The notes below the pieces were generated by a model. It worked only from the letters and a program-made list of their open reading frames with translations, searched no databases and had not been told where the DNA came from. Made by a program: the position numbers and the translations under genes. Below, piece by piece: positions 35,288 to 43,480 of a DNA stretch of 64,000 nt. Location: contig NZ_JARIEA010000086.1 in NCBI RefSeq assembly GCF_029267015.1, positions 1 through 64,000 on the forward strand, in the 5' to 3' direction. The DNA is from Sporosarcina ureae (GTDB taxonomy: Bacteria; Bacillota; Bacilli; Bacillales_A; Planococcaceae). Position 1 is the stretch's first letter, and each line of letters opens with the position of its first letter.

Positions 35288-35318
35288 ATGATGTATAAAT
35301 AAGAAAGGGGACGTAACG

Positions 35319-35642
35319 ATGATACCAGGCGAATATATTTTAAAAGAAGAACCGATCATTTGTAATGAAGGTGCTGAAAGTATACATGTACAAGTTATTA
35401 ATCATGGCGACAGACCTATTCAAATCGGTTCCCATTACCATTTTTACGAAGTGAATAATGCGTTGAAGTTTGATCGGGAAGTGACATACGGTAAACGTCT
35501 CAATATACCTGCAGGCGCTGCGGTTCGTTTTGAACCGGGCGATGAAAAAGAAGTGCAGTTAATTGACTATGCTGGAGAAAGAGAAGTTTATGGATTCCAT
35601 AATAAAGTAGACGGAGCATTGGAAGGCGGGAATGCAAAATGA
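35319..35642 (+). CDS. ureB: urease subunit beta
   Basis: Structural beta subunit, 107 aa, beginning [20 protein letters not shown], with [17 protein letters not shown] and [19 protein letters not shown] as family hallmarks. GAAAGGGG precedes the ATG. The stop overlaps the ureC start (ATGA). Confidence 0.97.
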   Translation: MIPGEYILKEEPIICNEGAESIHVQVINHGDRPIQIGSHYHFYEVNNALKFDREVTYGKRLNIPAGAAVRFEPGDEKEVQLIDYAGEREVYGFHNKVDGALEGGNAK

Positions 35643-37357
35643 GTTTTAAAATGGATAGGGAGCAATATGCTCAAATGTATGGACCGACAACCGGAGACTC
35701 TGTCCGACTAGCAGATACAGACTTGTTCATCCAAATTGAAAAAGATTATACGAAATATGGAGAAGAGGTTGTGTTCGGTGGCGGTAAAGTTATTCGTGAT
35801 GGAATGGGGCAACATCCATACATTACGCGCGAAGAAGATGAACGCGTACCGGATACAGTCATAACAAATGTGGTTGTGCTAGATTACACAGGGATATATA
35901 AAGCGGATCTAGCAATTCGAGACGGTAAAATTTCAGGTATCGGTAAAGCAGGTAACCCACTTGTACAAGACAAAGTAGACATTATTATTGGAACTTCCAC
36001 TGAAGTTATTTCGGGAGAAGGTAAGATCATTACTGCGGGTGCAATTGATACGCACGTGCATTTCATTAACCCAGCACAAGTAGACGTTGCGCTCACTGCA
36101 GGGACAACTACGCTGATCGGCGGTGGAGCTGGGCCAGGAGATGGTTCTCGGGCTACGACAGCCACACCGGGTGCTTGGCATCTTCATTCTATGCTGAAAG
36201 CTTTGGATGGACAACCGATCAATATCGGTTTAACAGGTAAAGGGCATGCAGCAGCAGGAGCTCCTTTAGCAGAACAAATAATTGCAGGTGCAATTGGTTT
36301 GAAAGTCCATGAAGATTGGGGTGCGACACCGTCCGTTCTCGACCATGCATTAAGAATTGCGGATGAATATGATGTGCAAGTTGCTCTTCACGCAGATACA
36401 TTAAATGAATCCGGATTTTTTGAAGATACGATCAAGGCGATTGATGGTCGAGGTATCCATATGTACCATACAGAAGGTGCAGGTGGCGGACACGCTCCAG
36501 ATTTGATTAAATCTGCTGGTATGATGAATGTGTTGCCGGCTTCTACGAATCCGACATTGCCGTATACGATTAACACAATTGACGAACATTTGGATATGGT
36601 AATGGTTGCTCATAACTTAAACCCTTCCGTTCCTGAAGATATCGCATTTGCAGATTCGCGCATTCGCAACGAAACAATTGCAGCAGAAGATGTCTTACAA
36701 GACTTAGGCGTCTTTAGTATGACAAGCTCCGATTCTCAGGCAATGGGACGTATCGGTGAAGTTGCACTTCGTACATGGCAAGTAGCCCACAAAATGAAAA
36801 AACAGCTTGGAGTTATGGAAGGCGATAGTGAACATTCGGATAATAATCGAGTAAAGCGCTATGTCGCTAAATATACGATTAATCCTGCCATTGCGCATGG
36901 TATATCGGAGTATATTGGCTCAATTGAAGTTGGGAAAATGGCCGACCTCGTATTATGGGATCCAAAATTCTTTGGGGTTAAACCAGAAATGATTTTGAAA
37001 AGTGGTATGGCAGTCTATAGCTTAATGGGTGATGCCAATGCAACGATTCCGACACCGCAGCCAATGATTTATCGTCCGATGTATGCAACGCTCGGTAAGG
37101 CATTGTCTCAAAGTTCCATAACATTTGTTTCGCAAATCGCTTATGATCAAGGAATAAAAGAGAAGCTAGGACTTGATAAAGTAGTGCTGCCTGTCCGTAA
37201 TATACGCAATCTGACGAAAAAAGATATGAAGTTAAATACAGCGACACCACATATTGATGTAGATCCACAAACGTATGAAGTGAAAATTGATGGAAAACTG
37301 ATTACATGCGATCCGATTGACGTAGTGCCAATGGGACAACGCTATTTCTTATTCTGA
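35639..37357 (+). CDS. ureC: urease subunit alpha, catalytic
   Basis: Catalytic subunit carrying the di-nickel site, 572 aa. Ligands are present: HVHFINP (first two His), the carbamylated Lys222 in [20 protein letters not shown], the GGGHAPD His and Asp365 in SSDSQAMG. The mobile flap reads MVAHNLNP: Ala324 replaces the cysteine usually found before the flap His325 (Cys319 of Klebsiella, Cys322 of S. pasteurii), although the catalytic His is kept. That recalls the staphylococcal ureases, where threonine has been reported. Overall sequence in the C-terminal half also looks staphylococcus-like rather than S. pasteurii-like. Confidence 0.97.
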   Translation: MSFKMDREQYAQMYGPTTGDSVRLADTDLFIQIEKDYTKYGEEVVFGGGKVIRDGMGQHPYITREEDERVPDTVITNVVVLDYTGIYKADLAIRDGKISGIGKAGNPLVQDKVDIIIGTSTEVISGEGKIITAGAIDTHVHFINPAQVDVALTAGTTTLIGGGAGPGDGSRATTATPGAWHLHSMLKALDGQPINIGLTGKGHAAAGAPLAEQIIAGAIGLKVHEDWGATPSVLDHALRIADEYDVQVALHADTLNESGFFEDTIKAIDGRGIHMYHTEGAGGGHAPDLIKSAGMMNVLPASTNPTLPYTINTIDEHLDMVMVAHNLNPSVPEDIAFADSRIRNETIAAEDVLQDLGVFSMTSSDSQAMGRIGEVALRTWQVAHKMKKQLGVMEGDSEHSDNNRVKRYVAKYTINPAIAHGISEYIGSIEVGKMADLVLWDPKFFGVKPEMILKSGMAVYSLMGDANATIPTPQPMIYRPMYATLGKALSQSSITFVSQIAYDQGIKEKLGLDKVVLPVRNIRNLTKKDMKLNTATPHIDVDPQTYEVKIDGKLITCDPIDVVPMGQRYFLF

Positions 37358-37367
37358 GGTGAAGAAA

Positions 37368-37823
37368 ATGATTGTAGAAGAAGTCTTAATGAATATCAGG
37401 GATTTAGATCCAAGTGAGTATGAAAGCCGTCATAAAGAGAAAGTGTACTTAGAAAGTGCGCACTTAATGAAAAGAATTCAACGAGTGGAAACTGATCATG
37501 GACGTGAAATGGGCATTCGATTAAAAAATCCACGTGATTTAGAAGCGGGAGATATTCTGTTTATGGATGATAAGAATATCATTCTGATTGATGTGCTTTC
37601 TGATGATTTAATTATTATTAGCCCACGTACGATGCTTGAAATGGGGACGATTGCTCATCAGCTAGGCAATCGACATTTGCCTGCGCAGTTTGAGGATGAA
37701 GATATGCTCGTGCAATATGATTATTTAGTTGAGGACTTGTTGAAAGAAATGGGTATTCCATTTAAGCGAGAAGAACGAAAAGTTGCCAAGGCTTTCCGTC
37801 ATATCGGACATAGTCATGACTAA
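37368..37823 (+). CDS. ureE: urease accessory protein UreE (nickel metallochaperone)
   Basis: UreE delivers nickel to the apo-urease complex. The protein is 151 aa. I choose the ATG at 37368 ([12 protein letters not shown]), after TGAGGTG; a GTG at 37359 is part of that site. The typical peptide-binding half and metal-binding half are present, and the tail ends HIGHSHD with only two histidines, unlike the His-rich tail of Klebsiella UreE. It overlaps ureF by 8 nt. Confidence 0.93.
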   Translation: MIVEEVLMNIRDLDPSEYESRHKEKVYLESAHLMKRIQRVETDHGREMGIRLKNPRDLEAGDILFMDDKNIILIDVLSDDLIIISPRTMLEMGTIAHQLGNRHLPAQFEDEDMLVQYDYLVEDLLKEMGIPFKREERKVAKAFRHIGHSHD

Positions 37824-38502
37824 TCATGCACTATCCTTGCTACAGCTATGCGATTCCAGTTTCCCGATCGGCTCTTTTAGCCAATCATTCGGACTGGAGA
37901 CATATATTCAGAAGGACAAGGTCACAGACGCCAATACGTTTTCCGAATGGCTACATGTCTATGTGCATGAACAACTTGCTTATGCGGACGGCTTGGCTGT
38001 AAGACTTGTTTATGATGCACTGGATATGGAAGATCTTGATAAGATTTGGGAATTGGATCGCATATTGACTGTGCAGAATCTCGCCCGCGAATCACGTGAT
38101 GGTACTCAGCGCATGGGAGATCGGATGTTAGACATTGCAAAATCCATTTACAATATACCGATTTTATCTATCTACGCGCAAAAAATTCAGGACAAGCAAG
38201 CTTTTGGCCATCCGGCTATTGTATTTACGATGATAGGACATCACCTTCAAGTCGAAAAGAATACAACGATTCTATATTATTTATACTCGACGGTTGTTAG
38301 TCTTGTGCAAAATGCCGTGCGGGCTATCCCGCTTGGACAAACTGCTGGACAGAAGATTATATACACGTTTCAACAACAACTTCAGCAAACAACAGATAAA
38401 ATAATGGAGTTAGATCAAGAAGAGTTTGGTATCGTATCGCCTGGACTTGAGCTTTCTCAAATGCAGCACGAACGTGTTGGCATACGTATTTTTAGTTCGT
38501 AA
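37816..38502 (+). CDS. ureF: urease accessory protein UreF
   Basis: UreF acts with UreD and UreG in nickel insertion and GTPase gating. It is 228 aa starting [20 protein letters not shown], the family start; an upstream in-frame ATG at 37783 would lie within ureE and I rejected it. The segment [18 protein letters not shown] near residue 172 is conserved. The start overlaps the ureE end by 8 nt. Confidence 0.94.
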   Translation: MTNHALSLLQLCDSSFPIGSFSQSFGLETYIQKDKVTDANTFSEWLHVYVHEQLAYADGLAVRLVYDALDMEDLDKIWELDRILTVQNLARESRDGTQRMGDRMLDIAKSIYNIPILSIYAQKIQDKQAFGHPAIVFTMIGHHLQVEKNTTILYYLYSTVVSLVQNAVRAIPLGQTAGQKIIYTFQQQLQQTTDKIMELDQEEFGIVSPGLELSQMQHERVGIRIFSS

Positions 38503-38539
38503 TGAACGCAATGAAATTGATATTAAGGATGTGCTTAGA

Positions 38540-39160
38540 ATGAGACCAATTAAAATAGGTGTTGGCGGACCAGTTGGAGCAGGAAAAACTATGCTGGTCG
38601 AAAAGATTACACGCGCTTTAGAGGGCGAAGTAAGTATGGCGGTTATTACTAATGATATATATACGAAAGAAGATGCCAAGTTTTTAGTTGCGAATGGCAT
38701 ACTTCCCGAAGATCGCATTGTCGGAGTGGAAACAGGAGGTTGTCCACATACGGCTATTCGTGAAGATGCATCGATGAACTTCGCGGCAATTAATGAATTG
38801 CAGGAAAAACATCCTGACCTCGAACTGATTTTTGTAGAAAGTGGCGGCGATAACCTAGCAGCTACATTCAGTCCGGAACTCGTTGACTTTTCCATTTATA
38901 TAATTGACGTGGCGCAAGGTGAAAAAATTCCGCGTAAAGGTGGACAAGGAATGATTAAATCTGACTTATTTATTATTAATAAAACAGATTTAGCTCCGTA
39001 TGTCGGTGCAAGACTTGAGGTAATGGAGTCTGACACGAAAGTATTTAGAGGGGAAAAACCTTTCTTTTTCACCAATTTAAAAGACGATCAAGGATTAGAT
39101 GAAGTGGTAGAGTGGGTCAGGAGACATGCTCTATTAAAAGGACTAGGACAAGATGTCTGA
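38540..39160 (+). CDS. ureG: urease accessory GTPase UreG
   Basis: GTPase that drives nickel insertion. The 206-aa protein has the P-loop GGPVGAGKT (residues 9-17), the nickel-binding CPH motif in [15 protein letters not shown], and [19 protein letters not shown] start it at the ATG at 38540, after AAGGATGTG; an in-frame extension into ureF adds unrelated residues. Its stop overlaps the ureD start. Confidence 0.96.
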   Translation: MRPIKIGVGGPVGAGKTMLVEKITRALEGEVSMAVITNDIYTKEDAKFLVANGILPEDRIVGVETGGCPHTAIREDASMNFAAINELQEKHPDLELIFVESGGDNLAATFSPELVDFSIYIIDVAQGEKIPRKGGQGMIKSDLFIINKTDLAPYVGARLEVMESDTKVFRGEKPFFFTNLKDDQGLDEVVEWVRRHALLKGLGQDV

Positions 39161-39977
39161 ATGGACAGGCGTTCTTGACCTCGTCATGGAAAAGCGGCTA
39201 GGCCGCTCCGTGGCGAAAACTGTCTACTTCCAAGGCGCATTTAAAGTGATGCGTCCGGTCTATTTCAATAAGAACAGTTATCCATGCTATTATTTATTGA
39301 ATCCTGGCGGTGGCTATTTAGATGGAGATCGGTATCAAATGAAAGTTACGCTTGGTGAAGGAGCGATGCTGACGTTAACGACTCAGTCGTCGACGAAAGT
39401 ATACAGAACGCCTACCAAGCCAGTGTACCAAGAGACGATTTTCAGTATGAAAAAAGATAGTTATCTAGAGTACTTACCGGATGCACTGATTGCATACAAA
39501 GATGCCAGTTGTTATCAGAAAAATAGTATATACATGGAAAAAGGGGCAACCTTACTGTATTCCGATATATTGACTCCCGGCTGGTCGCCGGATGGTGAAA
39601 AATTCAGTTACGACATGCTTCGGCTGAAAACGGAGATTTATATGGATGATCAGCTTGTTGCTTTTGACCATATTAAACTCCATCCGGCATCGCAAGATAT
39701 GAATGCGTTAGGCTTTATGGAAGGATACACTCATTTAGGTTCGTTAATTGTCGTTGGTGAAAAAACGAGCGATGCTCTATTGGATCGATTGTATGAGGCG
39801 ATTCAACAAGAGGATGGGGAGTTTGCATTTGGATTATCCAAGCTTGCTGTTCCTGGCTTTACCATTCGTATAGTAGCAAACTATACGCAGGTTATAGAGC
39901 GAATTATTTCAGTCTGTCACCATATAATTAACGACGAATGGTATCAAACGAAACCAAGTTTTTTACGGAAGTACTAG
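39153..39977 (+). CDS. ureD: urease accessory protein UreD
   Basis: Scaffold of the activation complex (also called UreH), 274 aa. Visible family segments are [20 protein letters not shown] (residues about 34-53), [20 protein letters not shown] and [11 protein letters not shown]. The ATG lies within the end of ureG. No nickel or urea transporter gene follows; the cluster ends at the terminator at 39983-40016. Confidence 0.94.
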   Translation: MSEWTGVLDLVMEKRLGRSVAKTVYFQGAFKVMRPVYFNKNSYPCYYLLNPGGGYLDGDRYQMKVTLGEGAMLTLTTQSSTKVYRTPTKPVYQETIFSMKKDSYLEYLPDALIAYKDASCYQKNSIYMEKGATLLYSDILTPGWSPDGEKFSYDMLRLKTEIYMDDQLVAFDHIKLHPASQDMNALGFMEGYTHLGSLIVVGEKTSDALLDRLYEAIQQEDGEFAFGLSKLAVPGFTIRIVANYTQVIERIISVCHHIINDEWYQTKPSFLRKY

Positions 39978-39982
39978 AACCT

Positions 39983-40016
39983 ACCCGACAATTCAAAAAG
40001 AGTTGTCGGGTTTTTT
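39983..40016 (+). terminator. terminator after the urease operon
   Basis: CCCGACAA (39984-39991) pairs with TTGTCGGG (40003-40010), followed by six Ts. Confidence 0.93.
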
Positions 40017-40080
40017 ATCGATTGAAGTAACACTGTTTTTATAGTTGTTGCGATGAAGTTTATTAAATAGTGAAAGTACT

Positions 40081-40116
40081 AAATTCCATATTTCAAAGGA
40101 TTGAAATATGGAATTT
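40081..40116. repeat. perfect 16-bp inverted repeat
   Basis: AAATTCCATATTTCAA (40081-40096) is matched exactly by its complement at 40101-40116, with the 4-nt spacer AGGA. It lies alone in the gap downstream of the urease terminator. No U-run follows, so it is not a standard terminator. It may be a regulator site, a hairpin RNA or a decayed mobile-element end. Confidence 0.8.
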
Positions 40117-40209
40117 GGGGTATCATTATATGTATGCACTGTAAAGTATAGAGTTGAAACCTGACATTACTTCCTAAATACACATAAAAGGTAAGAACGT
40201 TAGTTGATT

Positions 40210-40238
40210 TGACAATCACTACTTCCTGAGATATATTC
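40210..40238 (+). promoter_or_regulatory. sigma-A promoter
   Basis: TTGACA (40210-40215), 17-nt spacer, TATATT (40233-40238). It would drive the gene at 40394 with a leader of about 150 nt. In that leader AGGCTA (40304-40309) / TAGCCT (40345-40350) encloses ATCACT (40311-40316) / AGTGAT (40326-40331), a nested stem. The rest of 40017-40393 shows no gene. Confidence 0.75.
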
Positions 40239-40393
40239 GAATATCATTTGTAATGAGTAGAGAAAAATGTAAGTGAGCAGAAATGATGGAGAGATTAAAC
40301 TTCAGGCTAGATCACTTGAATTAGTAGTGATGGATGAAGTAAGATAGCCTATTCTGTAAAAAGAGACTTCATACTATGTTGGAGGTGTTTCTT

Positions 40394-40831
40394 ATGGTTG
40401 ATGACTTTGAAGTGGAAAAAGTTTTTGAAGACAGACCGTACGAGCGAATTCAGTTTAAGCTCATAATAGAAGGACGTAAGTATAAAGGTGACTATCATGA
40501 AGGTGAAATCCAGTGGCTTCATCCACATCCTAAGCAAGATGTCGGCGAAGAAGAAGTTATTGCGATAGAGGACAAAGTGTTAGAACTGTTGTCTGAGCAA
40601 GGGATTAGAAATGAAGCCGATGATATAGAAATAGAACGTTCCCTTAGCAGAAATCAAACCCGCCCACTTCAGTTATTTAAATTGAAGATTCAAGGCGAGG
40701 AGTTTAAAGGGACATTTATAAATGGTGAAATCGAATGGTTTCATCCTAAACCAAGACGTAAACTAAAAGACGAGCGCGTGAAGAAAATTGAAGAAGATGT
40801 TCAGAAAAAGCTAAAAGAGCATCTAGAATAA
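40394..40831 (+). CDS. uncharacterised protein with two tandem copies of one domain
   Basis: I do not recognise this gene with certainty. The 145-aa product is soluble and strongly charged, and consists of two copies of a roughly 60-residue unit. Copy 1 (about residues 18-68) reads FKLIIEGRKYKGDYHEGEIQ then WLHPHP; copy 2 (about 93-145) reads FKLKIQGEEFKGTFINGEIE then WFHPKP. Each ends in a charged helix (KVLELL, DVQKKL). Some resemblance to the small DUF5342/YheE family is possible but unverified. GGAGGTG precedes the ATG at 40394, and a good promoter lies upstream. There is no signal peptide. Confidence 0.75.
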   Translation: MVDDFEVEKVFEDRPYERIQFKLIIEGRKYKGDYHEGEIQWLHPHPKQDVGEEEVIAIEDKVLELLSEQGIRNEADDIEIERSLSRNQTRPLQLFKLKIQGEEFKGTFINGEIEWFHPKPRRKLKDERVKKIEEDVQKKLKEHLE

Positions 40832-40886
40832 GAAATGAAACTGCGCGGCTGTTTTGTACGTGAGATAGAGTGCAATCTCAATTTGT

Positions 40887-40916
40887 TTGACCTTTCTGAC
40901 AAGATATGCCTACAAT
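40887..40916 (+). promoter_or_regulatory. sigma-A promoter of the tenA transcript
   Basis: TTGACC (40887-40892), 18-nt spacer, TACAAT (40911-40916), about 20 nt before the riboswitch aptamer. Confidence 0.75.
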
Positions 40917-40935
40917 GGATATACAAATGAAATAG

Positions 40936-41030
40936 TCGTTACCACTAGGGGTGCTCTGTTGAGCTGAGAGAAGCATATTGCTTTAACCCTTTAACTTGAT
41001 CCGGTTCATACCGGCGTAAGGAAGTGGTGT
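40936..41030 (+). promoter_or_regulatory. TPP riboswitch (THI element)
   Basis: The aptamer shows the conserved blocks ACTAGGGGTGC, GCTGAGAG, AACCCTTTAACTTGATCCGG, CCGGCGTAAGGAAGTGG. Thiamin pyrophosphate binding stabilises the closing stem ACCAC/GTGGT. GAAGTGG (41021-41027) can also pair with CCACTTC (41074-41080), the 5' arm of the downstream terminator, so this is a transcription-attenuation switch turned off by TPP. Confidence 0.96.
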
Positions 41031-41073
41031 AGATGTTACGTAGCTTCTTTTTGGGCTCAATGACGTCTCTCCG

Positions 41074-41101
41074 CCACTTCTGGTCAAGAAGTGGTTTTTT
41101 C
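41074..41101 (+). terminator. riboswitch expression-platform terminator
   Basis: CCACTTCT (41074-41081) pairs with AGAAGTGG (41087-41094), followed by seven Ts. The 5' arm is complementary to the 3' strand of the aptamer. Confidence 0.93.
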
Positions 41102-41129
41102 ATTTACTACGAAAAAGGGGAGAATATAC

Positions 41130-41825
41130 ATGAAGTTCACTGAGCGATTATTAGAGAAGACATTACCGATCTGGAGACAGAATCATAGTCATCCATTTGT
41201 CCAAGAGATTGGAAATGGCACGTTGGATCAGGAGAAGTTTCGATTTTATATGGTGCAAGATTATTTGTATTTAATTGACTATGCAAAAGTATTTGCCGTA
41301 GGCACGATGAAGGCTACTGATGTCGAGATGATGGGGAAATTTGCTGCGTTACTTAACGGTACACTAAACACGGAAATGGATCTTCATCGTCAATATGCAG
41401 CCCGCTTTGGTATTACTGAAGAAGAGCTTGAGAATGCCGAGCCATCTCCAATTGTCCTTGCGTATACTCACTATATGCTGCACGTTAGTCAAAACGGTTC
41501 TTTGGCGGAAGTCGTCGCTGCATTATTGCCGTGTGCATGGAGCTACTGGGAGATCGGCAAAGAGCTTGCTGAGTTGCCAGGTGCGTTAGATCATCCATTG
41601 TACGGTGACTGGGTTCGCATGTATTCATCGGAAGACTTTGGCGAGTTGGCTACTTGGTGCTTAGAACTAATGAACGAAACTGCAGAAGGCAAGCCAGAAT
41701 CAGAATTAGCGAGACTAGAGGAGATCTTCCTTAATACGACTCGTTATGAGTATATGTTCTGGGACATGGCTTATACGAAACAAATGTGGCCCGGTGTAAA
41801 AAAAGAGCAATCGATGACAAATTAA
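41130..41825 (+). CDS. tenA: aminopyrimidine aminohydrolase / thiaminase II
   Basis: TenA hydrolyses 4-amino-5-aminomethyl-2-methylpyrimidine for thiamin salvage. The 231-aa protein keeps the active-site residues Asp44 (QDYLYLIDYAKVF), Cys135 (ALLPCAWSYWEIG) and the C-terminal Glu in LEEIFLNTTRYEYMFWDMAY. I use the ATG at 41130, preceded by AAGGGGAG; the upstream in-frame codon at 41091 lies in the terminator. It is the only gene of the riboswitch transcript. Confidence 0.95.
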   Translation: MKFTERLLEKTLPIWRQNHSHPFVQEIGNGTLDQEKFRFYMVQDYLYLIDYAKVFAVGTMKATDVEMMGKFAALLNGTLNTEMDLHRQYAARFGITEEELENAEPSPIVLAYTHYMLHVSQNGSLAEVVAALLPCAWSYWEIGKELAELPGALDHPLYGDWVRMYSSEDFGELATWCLELMNETAEGKPESELARLEEIFLNTTRYEYMFWDMAYTKQMWPGVKKEQSMTN

Positions 41826-41833
41826 TCTACAAA

Positions 41834-41868
41834 AAACGTCCAACTATTTCGGTTGGATGTTTTTTATT
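41834..41868 (+). terminator. terminator after tenA
   Basis: ACGTCCAAC (41836-41844) pairs with GTTGGATGT (41852-41860), with one G-U pair, followed by a T-rich tract. Confidence 0.88.
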
Positions 41869-41921
41869 TAGAATCGAAAGGTTGTAAACAGCGCATGCTA
41901 TTCTCGAAGGAGGTGTGCGCC

Positions 41922-42257
41922 ATTTTTGTAAAAATAGGTTTGGCACTTGGAGTTTTATTGACAAGTGGGTCGGGCACTAGGGATGCGCCAATTGCTACAC
42001 TAAGTAAAGTAGAAGTGCCGGCATATGCGAAATGGTCAAGGCTTGCTATTAAGCAAACGATGCTCAGATATCCCCAGGCAGATATCAAGGATTATTTGCA
42101 TATCGCTACTGACTCAAAGAAAGTTACAAGTGTGGAGAAGTTTCAACTTTGGTTAAAAGAGGACGAACGGGAATTCGGTGTGATCGTGACGGTCACCTAT
42201 TCAGCTGAAACAGGTAAATTTATTCGCATTGACTTTCAAGAAATGCCTGTTAAATAA
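41922..42257 (+). CDS. DUF3889-like secreted protein (YqzG-type), apparent ATT start
   Basis: The core VPAYAKWSRLAIKQTMLRYP, KDYLHIATDS and FQLWLKEDEREFGVIVTVTY resembles the small exported DUF3889 proteins of Bacillus, of unknown function. A near-perfect Shine-Dalgarno AAGGAGGTG (41907-41915) is ideally spaced for the ATT at 41922, which would begin MFVKIGLALGVLLTSGSG, a plausible signal peptide, giving 111 aa. The nearest in-frame ATG, at 41895, lies upstream of that site and lacks its own. Either ATT is the true start or the start codon has been lost by mutation or sequencing error. Confidence 0.65.
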   Translation: MFVKIGLALGVLLTSGSGTRDAPIATLSKVEVPAYAKWSRLAIKQTMLRYPQADIKDYLHIATDSKKVTSVEKFQLWLKEDEREFGVIVTVTYSAETGKFIRIDFQEMPVK

Positions 42258-42302
42258 ATCAATGCCCCTATACCATATAATCTGGCGTAGGGGCGTTGAT
42301 TT
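42256..42302. terminator. bidirectional terminator between DUF3889-like gene and nos
   Basis: AAATCAATGCCCCTA (42256-42270) pairs with TAGGGGCGTTGATTT (42288-42302), with one mismatch or G-U pair. It serves the two convergent genes and overlaps the nos stop codon. Confidence 0.85.
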
Positions 42303-43398
42303 ATTCAGGATCTTTCTGATAAAAGAAATTCGGGGTCAAGATATCGTTGGCATATCGCTTGTGATAGATATGCGTGGCGGCTGGTGACAGCGGCGGTATG
42401 AGCCATACCCAGTTACCGGTCACTTTTCTTCCGATACTCTGCTCTTTCTTTTCAAACGATTTGAATTGTTTAGCCGCTGTATGGTGATCTACAAGTGTAA
42501 CACCTTCCTGCTGATAGGAATGTAGAACTGCTATATTCAATTCTACAAGTGCTTTATCTATCCAAAGAGAACGATTGGATTTCGTGTTAAGTCCCATTAA
42601 TTTGGCGATAGACGGCAATAGATTATAACGATCTGCATCTGCAAGATTACGTGCACCAATTTCTGTACCCATGTACCAGCCGTTAAATGGTGCCATAGGA
42701 TATTCTATTCCACCGATATCCAGCCGCATATTAGAAATGATCGGAACGGCGTACCATTTGGTGTTCAATTCTGAAATGCCTTTAATCTCAGGATGACTGA
42801 TAGGTACTTCCTTAACTAACGTCTTCGGCAATTCGAAAAGCCGTGGGAATTTCCCATACTCTTGAATGACAAGAGGTAATACATCAAAATGTGTTTTGGT
42901 TCCTTGCCAACCAAGTCGTTCACATAACTTTGTCATCTCAATAGATGCTGAGTCACCAATGATTGTAGAACCATCCTCATATCCAGCATAACGAATCAAT
43001 TGATGATTCCAAATCCTTAGAGGGTCTTTGTCCTGTGCTCGTGGAGCGAAGACTGTAATCGTCGAACGAATATCTCCATCATTCGTTGCGTATTCCACAT
43101 GATGTTTTAATTTTTCAAATGCATCTTCAGCAGTAGTAATATCACGTTCATCAAATACTTCGAGAGTTTCCCACAACAAGCGTCCGATACAGTGATTACT
43201 GTTTCGCCAAGCCATTTTCGCGCCATGTATCAGTTCAGATTTTGTATGAGTGTATGTTCCTGTTTGGATAATATCCTCTTCAATTTCCTTCACGCGTCTA
43301 ATTTGTTCTTCTTGAGGAAAACCTAGTTCTTCATAACAACTATGAATAAACCGCGTTGCTTCTTGAAAAAGCTCAATTCGATTTACAGATAGTACCAT
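42301..43398 (-). CDS. nos: bacterial nitric oxide synthase, oxygenase domain
   Basis: Oxidises L-arginine to citrulline and NO; bacterial forms lack the reductase domain and borrow electrons from cellular flavodoxins. The protein is 365 aa. The heme thiolate is Cys70 in KMAWRNSNHCIGR, and the substrate-binding segment APFNGWYMGTEIGARNLAD has its Glu. I start it at the ATG whose first base is 43398 (MVLSVNRIELFQE), because GGAG lies 9 nt upstream; this matches the length of B. subtilis Nos. It lies downstream of an HpaB-type gene on the same strand, 82 nt away. Confidence 0.95.
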   Translation of the reverse strand: MVLSVNRIELFQEATRFIHSCYEELGFPQEEQIRRVKEIEEDIIQTGTYTHTKSELIHGAKMAWRNSNHCIGRLLWETLEVFDERDITTAEDAFEKLKHHVEYATNDGDIRSTITVFAPRAQDKDPLRIWNHQLIRYAGYEDGSTIIGDSASIEMTKLCERLGWQGTKTHFDVLPLVIQEYGKFPRLFELPKTLVKEVPISHPEIKGISELNTKWYAVPIISNMRLDIGGIEYPMAPFNGWYMGTEIGARNLADADRYNLLPSIAKLMGLNTKSNRSLWIDKALVELNIAVLHSYQQEGVTLVDHHTAAKQFKSFEKKEQSIGRKVTGNWVWLIPPLSPAATHIYHKRYANDILTPNFFYQKDPE

Positions 43399-43480
43399 AA
43401 TCATCAACTCCATATACAGAGTGTAGCATGGAGAAAATGAGATAAGCCGGAATAATTTCGGCAAATTATTGACTTTTCAT

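Noticed and set aside
38410..38895. 161-codon minus-strand open frame opposite ureF and ureG
   Set aside because: Reverse complement of conserved UreG sequence; no independent support.
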